A DNA stretch of 23,399 nt from an uncultured Collinsella sp. GTDB taxonomy: Bacteria > Actinomycetota > Coriobacteriia > Coriobacteriales > Coriobacteriaceae. Shown piece by piece: positions 6,229 to 12,376 of this stretch. Location of the stretch: positions 1 to 23,399 of the forward strand of contig UQPI01000031.1 in the NCBI GenBank assembly GCA_900542945.1, written 5' to 3'. Position numbers and translations under genes: made by a program. The notes under the pieces are model-generated. The model worked only from the letters and a program-made list of their open reading frames with translations, did no database searches and was not told the DNA's origin. The stretch's first letter is position 1. Each line of letters begins with the position of its first letter.

Positions 6229-7998
6229 CTTGCTTGTGAAGAGCCAGATCAGGACGATCACCAGAATCGCGGCGATGATGCAGACGATGGCGCCGGTGAA
6301 TTTGACGCGTGAGTCACGGGTGCGCTCGCGCACGTCGTCCTCGGCGGCTTCGAGCTGAGCCACTTCGTGCTCGGTTTCGGCGTGTTCGGCCTTATCGCGG
6401 GCCAGGGACCCCGCGAGCGACTCGGTAATCTCGGGATGGTCGTGCACCTCGGTCGCCTGCTCGATGATCGATTGGGCATGCGCGATGTTTGCCCGGGCAT
6501 TGGCGATAGCCTGCTCTTGCTCTCGCCGTGCCTTGTCCTCGGCGGCGATCTTCTCGCGCAGTTCACGCTGGCGTGTAGCGGCGGCGGCTTTTGCGGTTTG
6601 CAGCTCGTCGCGCGCGGCATCGGCCTCGGCTGTCACGGCCTGATGGGCGCGTTTGGCGTCGGCGATGGGGGCCTGCGCCTGCTCGACGGCGAGTTCGGCG
6701 GCTGCGAGTGAGTGCTCAAGATCGGCGGTGATGTGCGGGACATCTTCTTCGGCCTTGCGCAGGGCATCGGCCGTGTCGGAGATCTGCATCGAAAGCTCGC
6801 TGGTACGCACCGTGTAATTGGCGGGATTTGCCGAAGGGTTGCGCTGCAGCTCGGCATACTCGCGACGCAGCGTTTCGAGTTGAGCACGCGTGGCGTCAAC
6901 GGTTTGCTGCGCGGCGGCAACGCCGGTATCGCGCTCGGCCTGCACCTTTTCGCGGATGCGCTTGGAATCCTCGAGACGCCGAACCAGTCGATTGCCGGTC
7001 TCGCGCGAGTTGGCTTCGCGCGCCTCCACGGCGTCGAGCGCTGCTTTGAGACGTCGCTCGGCGGCGTCGTCCTCTTCTTTCATTTGCTCGAACTGCGCCT
7101 TGAGCTCCGCTGTCTTAGCAGCATGGGCATCGCGGCTGATTTCTGCTGCCGCCGCGGCCTTTTGGGCCGAGTCGATTGCCTGGCGCTGCTCGGCGACGAT
7201 TTGGTCGTAGCGGCCTGCGATATCCTGGCGTGTCTCGAGTTCCTCGCCTTGGTCGGCGATGCGCTGATCAAGTTCGGCCAGGTGAGCGCGGGCGTCCGCG
7301 AGCGCCTTCTTTGCGGCATTCATCTCTCGCATGGCCGAGGCGCCCTGGGCGATAAAAGTGCCCACGGCGTTGGCGGTGTTTGAGACGGCGGTCCCCAGAT
7401 CGCGGCTGGCTGCAGGGGCTTGCGGGGCGGTCGGGAGATCGGCCTCGGCCGTGCTCGCATCGGGCGCCTGCGGCGTGGCGAGGTTGCCGGTGCCGCCCTC
7501 GATCACGGAAAAGCCGGCAGCGTGTGGGTCAACCGCATCGGTGCCAATTGTGGGGTGCTCGAGCTGCAGGAACGAGGGCATGGTGCTGCCTTGATCGGCA
7601 ACGGGGGTCTCGCCGGGCACGAAGGTCGAGGCGGCCTCGGCGGCTTCCTCTTCCTCGGCGTCCACGTCGGCGTCGGCCACGGCGTCTTTCATCGCTTTGA
7701 CGGCATCCATCATGGAGTCCATGACGGCGTCGAGCTCTTCTTCCGAAGACACCTCGATGGGGCCCGCTACCTGTACCGCGGGCTTCGCATCGGGCTCGGT
7801 GCCACCTGGTTCCGACTGCTCGTCTTCGCCTTGCTCGACAGTACTATCTGCGTCTGTGACCTCATCTGCGGTGGCGTGCGTATCTTCCGCCGATGCATCG
7901 GCGGGCGCGTCGGCGCAGGTAGGAGTATCGCAGTCGTCGATAGCGCCTGCGGAATGATCAATATGCTGCTGAGTCTGGGGGTCCAGCTCGTCTGTCAT
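6226..7998 (-). CDS. Acidic coiled-coil protein with a C-terminal membrane anchor, function unknown
   Basis: 590 residues from the ATG at 7998 (MTDELDPQTQQHIDH); GAGGAG at 8008-8013 is nine bases away. An in-frame ATG at 8004 is the alternative start (592 residues) but leaves only three bases of spacing. Residues ~1-200 are very rich in Asp, Glu, Ala and Thr and look disordered (e.g. DAEEEEAAEAASTF). From ~225 to ~555 the sequence is a long Ala/Glu/Gln/Arg/Lys-rich coiled coil. The last ~24 residues (from FTGAIVCIIAAILVIVLIWL) form one membrane span ending in FTSK, with no N-terminal signal, so the bulk is probably cytoplasmic and tail-anchored. I recognise no enzymatic motif. The architecture suggests a scaffold or envelope-associated structural protein, but that is inference. 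It is convergent with queA and divergent from the SDR gene. Its stop codon lies in a palindromic repeat. Confidence 0.85.
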   Translation of the reverse strand: MTDELDPQTQQHIDHSAGAIDDCDTPTCADAPADASAEDTHATADEVTDADSTVEQGEDEQSEPGGTEPDAKPAVQVAGPIEVSSEEELDAVMDSMMDAVKAMKDAVADADVDAEEEEAAEAASTFVPGETPVADQGSTMPSFLQLEHPTIGTDAVDPHAAGFSVIEGGTGNLATPQAPDASTAEADLPTAPQAPAASRDLGTAVSNTANAVGTFIAQGASAMREMNAAKKALADARAHLAELDQRIADQGEELETRQDIAGRYDQIVAEQRQAIDSAQKAAAAAEISRDAHAAKTAELKAQFEQMKEEDDAAERRLKAALDAVEAREANSRETGNRLVRRLEDSKRIREKVQAERDTGVAAAQQTVDATRAQLETLRREYAELQRNPSANPANYTVRTSELSMQISDTADALRKAEEDVPHITADLEHSLAAAELAVEQAQAPIADAKRAHQAVTAEADAARDELQTAKAAAATRQRELREKIAAEDKARREQEQAIANARANIAHAQSIIEQATEVHDHPEITESLAGSLARDKAEHAETEHEVAQLEAAEDDVRERTRDSRVKFTGAIVCIIAAILVIVLIWLFTSK

Positions 7999-8293
7999 AG
8001 GCATGTGCTCCTCATCGTTGTTTGTCACCCTATGATAAAGTCTCGCGCCGACATCCCGTGCGCTGCAGCAAAGTTTCAAAACGTGTTCGGTGACTCGTTT
8101 GGGTAACAAATATTCGGCCTTTTTATCCAGATCGTGCTTGACATCCCCTTCGCCGAATAACGTTGTGCCGTTCGCCTGCTACGGTCTTTATTTTTCACTT
8201 GAACACGCTAAAGTTGCATTTCAGCTTTTGGTGCGTGAATTTGGACGCGCGCAGTCGGCGGGCGTGCCCGTCGTGATTTGAAAGGACTTTTTT
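7999..8293. promoter_or_regulatory. Divergent region between the coiled-coil gene and the SDR gene
   Basis: About 295 nt without a convincing gene. A perfect TTGACA at 8138-8143 on the plus strand is a candidate -35 for the SDR transcript, but no good -10 stands 16-18 bases downstream, so the start site is uncertain. On the minus strand TATCAT (complement of 8031-8036) is a possible -10 for the coiled-coil gene, with no clear -35. A longer in-frame start of the leftward gene at 8109 is unlikely because it lacks a ribosome site. Confidence 0.3.
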
Positions 8294-9094
8294 ATGGGAC
8301 TTTTCACTGGTAAGACCGTGATCATCACCGGCGGCGGCAAGGCCACGCTTAAGGACGGCTCCGCTGGCTCCATCGGCTACGGCATCGATATCGCATTTGC
8401 CAAGGAGGGCGCAAACCTCGTCATTACCGGCCGCAACGTCGCCAAGCTCGAGGCTGCCAAGGAGTCTCTCGAGGCTGAGTACGGCGTTAAGGTTCTGCCT
8501 GTTCAGGCCGATGTTTCGGCTGGTCAGGACAATGAGGCCGTCGTCCAGAACGTCATCGACAAGGCTATTGAGGAGTTCGGCCGCATCGACGCCGTCGTCA
8601 ACAATGCTCAGGCCAGCGCCTCGGGCGTGACCATCGCCGATCACACCATGGACCAGTTCAACCTGGCCATCTACTCCGGTCTGTATGCCACCTATCTGTA
8701 CATGCAGAAGGCCTATCCGCACCTGAAGGAGACCAAGGGTTCCGTGGTCAACTTTGCTTCGGGCGCCGGCCTGTTTGGCAACTATGGCCAGTGCAGCTAT
8801 GCCGCCGCCAAGGAAGGCATCCGCGGCCTGACCCGCGTTGCTGCCAACGAGTGGGGTCCCGACGGCATCAACGTCAACATCGTGTGCCCGCTTGCTTGGA
8901 CCGCTGCGCTCGAGAACTTCCAGGATGCCTATCCCGAGGCGTTCAAGGCTAACGTCCACATGCCGCCGGCGGGCCACTACGGCGACGTCGAGAAGGAGAT
9001 CGGCCGCGTGGTCGTTCAGCTCTGCGGCCCCGACTTTAAGTACATGAACGGCGAGACGGTCACCCTCGAGGGTGGCATGGGCCAGCGTCCCTAA
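8294..9094 (+). CDS. Short-chain dehydrogenase/reductase (SDR), NAD(P)-dependent
   Basis: 266 residues; ATG preceded by GAAAGGA about eight bases upstream. Classical SDR fold: nucleotide-binding start VIITGGGK (9-16), ADV near 72-74, NNAQ (103-106, in place of the usual NNAG), catalytic Ser156 in NFASGAG, and YxxxK as Tyr169-AAA-Lys173. The C-terminus GETVTLEGGMG is typical of the family. Unusually, the glycine-rich loop TGGGxGIG is split: TGGG (12-15) is followed by about 11 extra residues (KATLKDGSAGS) before IGYGI. This is a cytoplasmic oxidoreductase of an alcohol/ketone pair; the substrate cannot be told. Steroid or bile-acid dehydrogenases of gut Coriobacteriia are SDRs, but this one does not resemble the Collinsella 7-beta enzyme as I know it. 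It is monocistronic, followed by a repeat cassette with a terminator. Confidence 0.92.
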   Translation: MGLFTGKTVIITGGGKATLKDGSAGSIGYGIDIAFAKEGANLVITGRNVAKLEAAKESLEAEYGVKVLPVQADVSAGQDNEAVVQNVIDKAIEEFGRIDAVVNNAQASASGVTIADHTMDQFNLAIYSGLYATYLYMQKAYPHLKETKGSVVNFASGAGLFGNYGQCSYAAAKEGIRGLTRVAANEWGPDGINVNIVCPLAWTAALENFQDAYPEAFKANVHMPPAGHYGDVEKEIGRVVVQLCGPDFKYMNGETVTLEGGMGQRP

Positions 9095-9096
9095 CA

Positions 9097-9123
9097 GTTA
9101 CGCGGTTCTACGAACCGCGTAAT
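9097..9123. repeat. Palindromic hairpin just after the SDR stop codon
   Basis: GTTACGCGGTTC (9097-9108) pairs with GAACCGCGTAAT (9112-9123), one G-T wobble, loop TAC. It occupies the same position, two bases after the TAA stop, as the related hairpin at queA (5866-5894). Confidence 0.65.
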
Positions 9124-9136
9124 CAGCTGACGCTGC

Positions 9137-9235
9137 AAACCCGCCAGAGCGGCAATCTGACGTTCAATTTCAAGGGCGCGACCAAAAGGTCAGCGCCCTT
9201 TCATTTCACGTCACCTTGCTCGCTCTGGCGGGTTT
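9137..9235 (+). repeat. 99-nt structured intergenic element, copy B
   Basis: The outer stem is AAACCCGCCAGAGCG (9137-9151) with CGCTCTGGCGGGTTT (9221-9235), perfect. Then GCAA/TTGC (9152-9155/9216-9219), TGACGT/ACGTCA (9158-9163/9208-9213) and the same inner stem as copy A with loop AAAA. Both copies have a single unpaired T on the right side just outside the CAA/TTG pairs. The outer stem shares no sequence with copy A although both pair fully. Confidence 0.75.
9172..9206 (+). terminator. Intrinsic terminator after the SDR gene, inside the 99-nt element
   Basis: AAGGGCGCGACC (from 9172) and GGTCAGCGCCCTT (to 9200) form a stem with an AAAA loop and one bulged A, followed by TTCATTT. Confidence 0.7.
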
Positions 9236-9249
9236 TCGCTGTCGGTGCC

Positions 9250-9316
9250 ATAACATCGGCGTTTGCGTTGCTGGGAACAGCAGGGCATCGGCGTTGCCAA
9301 AACATCGGCGTTGGCG
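9250..9316 (+). repeat. Three short ACATCGGCGTT-type units
   Basis: The word RCATCGGCGTT occurs near 9253, 9285 and 9302, partly joined by TTGCCAAAA. A single unit is at the equivalent place in the other cassette (near 6022). Spacing is irregular and there are only three units, so this is a degenerate local repeat, not a CRISPR array. Confidence 0.5.
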
Positions 9317-9333
9317 TGGCTGGTAAATAGCTC

Positions 9334-9439
9334 CACTCATTGGGGACGTACTTAAATGAGTACCCGCCGAACGAGAGTGGTTAATCTCCCGTTTTTGGTT
9401 GGTGTTTCGGGCCAAAGTGGGAGATTATCCACTCTCGTT
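9334..9439. repeat. Repeat module with 18-bp GAGAGTGG hairpin, copy B
   Basis: The first 31 nt are identical to 6061-6091. Then GAGAGTGGTTAATCTCCC (9373-9390) pairs with GGGAGATTATCCACTCTC (9419-9436, one mismatch), extended by AAC/GTT and enclosing TTTGG/CCAAA. The loop differs from copy A. Confidence 0.75.
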
Positions 9440-9494
9440 TGCTGTCCCCTTTGCACCAGTTTCTGTCGAGTCGGTACGGTTCGATGGTTGCTCG

Positions 9495-9500
9495 TATAAT
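9495..9500 (+). promoter_or_regulatory. Consensus -10 box upstream of tgt
   Basis: A perfect TATAAT lies 37 bases before the tgt start codon. The region 17-18 bases upstream (CGGTAC) is a poor -35, so the promoter is inferred from the -10 alone. Confidence 0.55.
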
Positions 9501-9537
9501 GGTTTGCGTATGAGCCACAACCAAGGAGTTCCAGTTT

Positions 9538-10677
9538 ATGGATCAAAACCTGTTTAAATTCGACCTGATCGCCGAGGATCCGACCACGCACGCACGTGTC
9601 GGCGTGCTGCATACCCCGCACGGCGACATCGAGACGCCGATCTTTATGCCCGTGGGCACTAAGGCAAACGTCAAGGGCATTCCTACCGAGACTGTCAAGA
9701 AGCTCGGCGCCCAGATCGTGCTCGCCAATACCTATCATCTGTCCATGCGTCCCGGCGAGGATACCATCGCCGAGCTGGGCGGCCTGCACAAGTTCATGAA
9801 CTGGCACGGCCCCATCCTCACCGACTCGGGCGGTTTCCAGGTCTTCAGCCACAACGATGCCGTCAAGCTCACCGATGAGGGCGTGCGCTTTATTGTCAAC
9901 GATTACGACGGCCGCCACGTGTTTTGGACGCCCGAGGACAACATGGAAATCGCCATGAAACTCGGCTCCGATATCTGCATGCAGCTCGACCAGTGCCCGG
10001 GCTATCCCGCCACGCGCGCCTACGTTGAGCGCGCCGTTGAGCTGTCGAGCATGTGGGCCGAGCGCTGCTATAAGGCGCATACCCGCGATGACCAGGCGCT
10101 CTTTGGCATCGTTCAGGGCGGCATGCACCTGGATCTGCGCCTGCGTTCGCTGCGCCATCTGGAGGAGTGCGGCGACTTCCCGGGCTATGGTATCGGTGGC
10201 TATTCGGTGGGCGAGGATCACGAGACCATGTTCGAGACCCTGGCGCCGCTCGTGAGCGAGTACATGCCCAAGCATAAGCCGCGCTACCTGATGGGTGTCG
10301 GCAACCCCACCACGCTCGTACGCGGCGTGGGCGTGGGCATCGACATGTTCGACTGTGTGCTGCCGACGCGCACCGGTCGCATGGGTACGGCGTTCTCCAG
10401 TGAAGGTCGCCTTAACTTCCGTAACGCGCGCTTTGCGCACGACGACGGCCCCATCGACCCCACCTGCACCTGCCCGGTGTGCACGGGCGGCTACAGCCGC
10501 GCGCTCATTCGCCACATGGTCACGCAGAAGGAGATGCTCGGCGGCATTTTGCTTTCGATGCACAATATCTACTACCTGCTCAACCTTATGCAGCGTGCCC
10601 GCCAGGCCATTATCGAGGGCCGCTACGGCGCATTCGTGAGCGATTGGATGAATAGTCCTGCCGCGGTGGATTACTAA
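9538..10677 (+). CDS. tgt: Queuine/preQ1 tRNA-guanine transglycosylase Tgt
   Basis: 379 residues, normal length; AAGGAG nine bases before the ATG. It exchanges guanine at position 34 of GUN-anticodon tRNAs for preQ1, the step before QueA. Visible motifs: MPVGTKANVKG (37-47), LANTYHL, TDSGGFQVFS with the acid/base Asp96 (95-104), GIVQGG (190-195), GGYSVGE (220-226), and MFDCVLPTR with nucleophile Asp272. The zinc site is Cys310, Cys312, Cys315 and His342. All key residues are present. It has its own TATAAT and a strong terminator behind it, so it is probably monocistronic although queA is nearby on the same strand. Confidence 0.97.
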   Translation: MDQNLFKFDLIAEDPTTHARVGVLHTPHGDIETPIFMPVGTKANVKGIPTETVKKLGAQIVLANTYHLSMRPGEDTIAELGGLHKFMNWHGPILTDSGGFQVFSHNDAVKLTDEGVRFIVNDYDGRHVFWTPEDNMEIAMKLGSDICMQLDQCPGYPATRAYVERAVELSSMWAERCYKAHTRDDQALFGIVQGGMHLDLRLRSLRHLEECGDFPGYGIGGYSVGEDHETMFETLAPLVSEYMPKHKPRYLMGVGNPTTLVRGVGVGIDMFDCVLPTRTGRMGTAFSSEGRLNFRNARFAHDDGPIDPTCTCPVCTGGYSRALIRHMVTQKEMLGGILLSMHNIYYLLNLMQRARQAIIEGRYGAFVSDWMNSPAAVDY

Positions 10678-10701
10678 GAGCCGCGACCGCTGACCGATGC
10701 C

Positions 10702-10732
10702 TTGCAAGCGCATGATGCATCATGGGTACCAT
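10702..10732 (+). promoter_or_regulatory. Possible promoter with a 14-nt palindrome before the LOG gene
   Basis: TTGCAA (10702-10707) and TACCAT (10727-10732) are 19 bases apart and enclose the perfect palindrome CATGATGCATCATG (10711-10724). The spacing is long, and a terminator stands between this and the gene, so the assignment is weak. Confidence 0.3.
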
Positions 10733-10749
10733 ACCGAATAGTTGATGTT

Positions 10750-10796
10750 CGGGCGGGTGTTTGACGCATGGCGTCGACCCCGCCCGTTTCTTTTTT
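10750..10796 (+). terminator. Intrinsic terminator downstream of tgt
   Basis: CGGGCGGG (10750-10757) pairs with CCCGCCCG (10779-10786), with an inner GACGC/GCGTC stem, followed by TTTCTTTTTT. It ends five bases before the ribosome site of the next gene. If the LOG promoter lies upstream it would act as an attenuator. Confidence 0.85.
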
Positions 10797-10811
10797 CGAT
10801 AGGAGTATCCC

Positions 10812-11570
10812 ATGATTAAGAATGAGAACGTCGAGGGCGAGCCGGCCTACGACGAGACGTACCGACGCGGCCCCGTGGTTATGCGCGGCCCCATGATTCC
10901 TAAGGACAACACCTACGCCAACCTGCTGGCGCCCGAGGGCTCGACCGACTGGCTGCACGCCGACCCCTGGCGCGTGCTGCGCATCCAGGCAGAGTTTGTC
11001 GATGGCTTTGGCGCGCTTGCCGAGCTTGGTCCTGCAGTGACCATCTTCGGCAGTGCCCGTACGCCCAAGACCGATCCGCTCTACAAGGCGGCGCGTACCG
11101 TCGGGCGCAAGATTGCCCAGCGCGGCGTGGCGGTCATCACCGGTGGCGGCCCCGGCATCATGGAAGCGGCCAACAGGGGAGCGGCGAGTGTCAACGGCAA
11201 GTCGGTTGGTTTGGGCATTGAGCTGCCGCACGAGCAGGGGCTCAACAAATACGTGAACCTTGGCATGGACTTCCGTTACTTCTTTGTGCGCAAGACCATG
11301 TTCGTCAAATACAGCTCGGGCGCCATCGTGTTTCCCGGTGGTTTTGGTACGCTCGACGAGATGTTCGAGGTGCTTACGCTGGTGCAGACGCACAAGGTTA
11401 AGCGCATGCCCCTCGTTTTGGTGGGCACCGAGTACTGGCAGGGCCTGTTCGACTGGCTCAACGGTCCGGTGATGGATGCCGGCATGATCAGCCCACTCGA
11501 TCCAGACCTCGTCCACATCACCGACGACCTCAACGAGGCCGTCGACATCGCCCTGAGCGGACTGATGTAG
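10812..11570 (+). CDS. LOG-family (TIGR00730) nucleotide 5'-monophosphate phosphoribohydrolase
   Basis: 252 residues; AGGAG at 10801-10805, six bases before the ATG. Rossmann-fold LOG protein with the family signatures FGSAR (79-83), GGGPGIMEAANRGA (111-124) and PGGFGTLDEMFE (175-186). Arg and Glu of these motifs form the active site that cleaves the N-glycosidic bond of cytokinin-type or ordinary nucleoside monophosphates, releasing the base and ribose 5-phosphate. Bacterial homologues are often misnamed lysine decarboxylases. The first ~50 residues (MIKNENVEGEPAYDETYRRG...) extend beyond the minimal domain, as in the longer actinobacterial type. Physiological substrate unknown. The toxin-antitoxin operator begins 24 bases after its stop. 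Confidence 0.92.
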   Translation: MIKNENVEGEPAYDETYRRGPVVMRGPMIPKDNTYANLLAPEGSTDWLHADPWRVLRIQAEFVDGFGALAELGPAVTIFGSARTPKTDPLYKAARTVGRKIAQRGVAVITGGGPGIMEAANRGAASVNGKSVGLGIELPHEQGLNKYVNLGMDFRYFFVRKTMFVKYSSGAIVFPGGFGTLDEMFEVLTLVQTHKVKRMPLVLVGTEYWQGLFDWLNGPVMDAGMISPLDPDLVHITDDLNEAVDIALSGLM

Positions 11571-11593
11571 AGCATTCGTGTCCACGCGACATG

Positions 11594-11643
11594 AATATGC
11601 ATGGCAATCTGATGCTATCTAACATCACATTGCCATGCATATT
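11594..11643 (+). promoter_or_regulatory. Large inverted-repeat operator of the toxin-antitoxin operon
   Basis: A 21-nt arm at 11594-11614 (begins AATATGCATGGCAAT) is repeated inverted at 11623-11643 with one mismatch, around an 8-nt centre. TATACT at 11647-11652, just outside the right arm, is the probable -10. The repeat would cover the -35 region, as expected for autorepression by a RelB/DinJ antitoxin or its toxin complex. The operator role is inferred from position and family. Confidence 0.7.
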
Positions 11644-11683
11644 GGGTATACTGATGCAAAAGACGAGAGCGAGGAGGTCGCAA

Positions 11684-11983
11684 ATGCCTGCAGCAACAGT
11701 TAAGCCTACGACGGTTCGCATCGAAGAGGGGCTCAAGGAACAGGCGACTGAGTTCTTGGATTCGGTTGGCCTGAGTCTCAATTCGTATCTCAACCTTGCT
11801 GTTCGTCAGCTTGTAAATCAGCGAAAGATTCCTTTTGAGATTGTTGGTCGATCCGAAGTTCCCAATGAGGCAACGAGGCGTTCCATGGTGATTGCCGAGG
11901 CTCATGAGTTGGGGATTTTGCTGGACGATAGTCCGTCATTCAACAACGCTGATGAGCTTATGTCATTCCTCGATGAGGACTAG
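11684..11983 (+). CDS. RelB/DinJ-family antitoxin
   Basis: 99 residues from the ATG at 11684, chosen because AGGAGG is at 11672-11677; the reading frame is open further upstream but through the operator. The N-terminus KPTTVRIEEGLKEQATEFLD followed by SVGLSLNSYLNLAVRQLV is the ribbon-helix-helix DNA-binding domain of RelB/DinJ proteins (approximately residues 7-50), with the conserved LGLS..A/SYLN-type turn. The acidic C-terminus (ELMSFLDED) would wrap the toxin. It would neutralise the downstream YafQ-like toxin and repress the shared promoter. Stop and toxin start are two bases apart, indicating translational coupling. Confidence 0.9.
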   Translation: MPAATVKPTTVRIEEGLKEQATEFLDSVGLSLNSYLNLAVRQLVNQRKIPFEIVGRSEVPNEATRRSMVIAEAHELGILLDDSPSFNNADELMSFLDED

Positions 11984-11985
11984 CG

Positions 11986-12294
11986 ATGTTCGAGATTAAA
12001 GTCGAGGCTCAATTTAAGGCGGACTACAAACGAACGATGCGCATGCATCCGCAGTTAAAAACCGAGTTTAGGGCGGCGGTCGCAGAGCTTGCAGCTCGCG
12101 GCTCGCTTCCCGCGGAATATGGCGCCCATGAGCTTTCAAACCCGGGCGGAAACTACAACGGCCACATCGATTTCCATCTATCCGATGGCTTGGTCGATGT
12201 GGTCGTGCTCTACTTGCCGTATAAGACTAATCCTGTGATCCGACTGGTCAGAATGGGCTCGCATGAGGAGCTGTTTCAGGGCCCGCAGGGCTGA
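11986..12294 (+). CDS. YafQ-type (RelE/ParE superfamily) mRNA-interferase toxin
   Basis: 102 residues directly after the antitoxin. The profile fits YafQ: an N-terminal FKADYKR helix, HELSNPGGNYNGHIDFHLSDG in the middle, and the C-terminal IRLVRMGSHEELF. Residues lining up with the E. coli YafQ active site are His48, His64, Asp67, His93 and Phe97; only the Trp after the Asp is replaced (Gly68). Expected role: ribosome-dependent cleavage of mRNA during translation, restrained by the DinJ-like partner. Its stop lies 64 bases from the stop of the convergent primase-helicase gene. Confidence 0.9.
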   Translation: MFEIKVEAQFKADYKRTMRMHPQLKTEFRAAVAELAARGSLPAEYGAHELSNPGGNYNGHIDFHLSDGLVDVVVLYLPYKTNPVIRLVRMGSHEELFQGPQG

Positions 12295-12315
12295 TTGCTC
12301 GCTTATGATTCGCAG

Positions 12316-12376
12316 GGGATAGGGATTGATTCGCGGCCGATTGGCCAAAAACGGCCCCTATTCCACCGTAACTGTT
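12316..12376. repeat. GGCC-centred palindromic repeat overlapping the stop of the primase-helicase gene
   Basis: GGGATAGGG (12316-12324) pairs with CCCTATTCC (12356-12364) with one G-T wobble, enclosing GGCCGATTGGCC. The right part CCCTATTCCACCGTAACT matches the right arms of the hairpins at 15848-15913 and 19274-19342. CTA at 12358-12360 is the complement of the TAG stop of the leftward gene, so the last five codons and the stop lie within the repeat. Confidence 0.6.

Noticed and set aside
7420..8106. Long plus-strand reading frame (228 residues) opposite the coiled-coil gene
   Set aside because: It is the shadow of a GC-rich coding strand; it lacks a ribosome site and family motifs and changes style with the opposite gene.
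8294..9094. Bile-acid 7-beta-hydroxysteroid dehydrogenase
   Set aside because: The N-terminus and cofactor loop do not resemble the Collinsella 7-beta enzyme; nothing in the sequence fixes a steroid substrate.
9250..9316. CRISPR-like short repeats CATCGGCGTT
   Set aside because: Only three units with irregular spacing and no conserved long repeat or cas genes.
10812..11570. Lysine decarboxylase annotation
   Set aside because: The GGGPGIMEA and PGGFGT motifs belong to LOG-type phosphoribohydrolases; the decarboxylase name is a known legacy error for this family.
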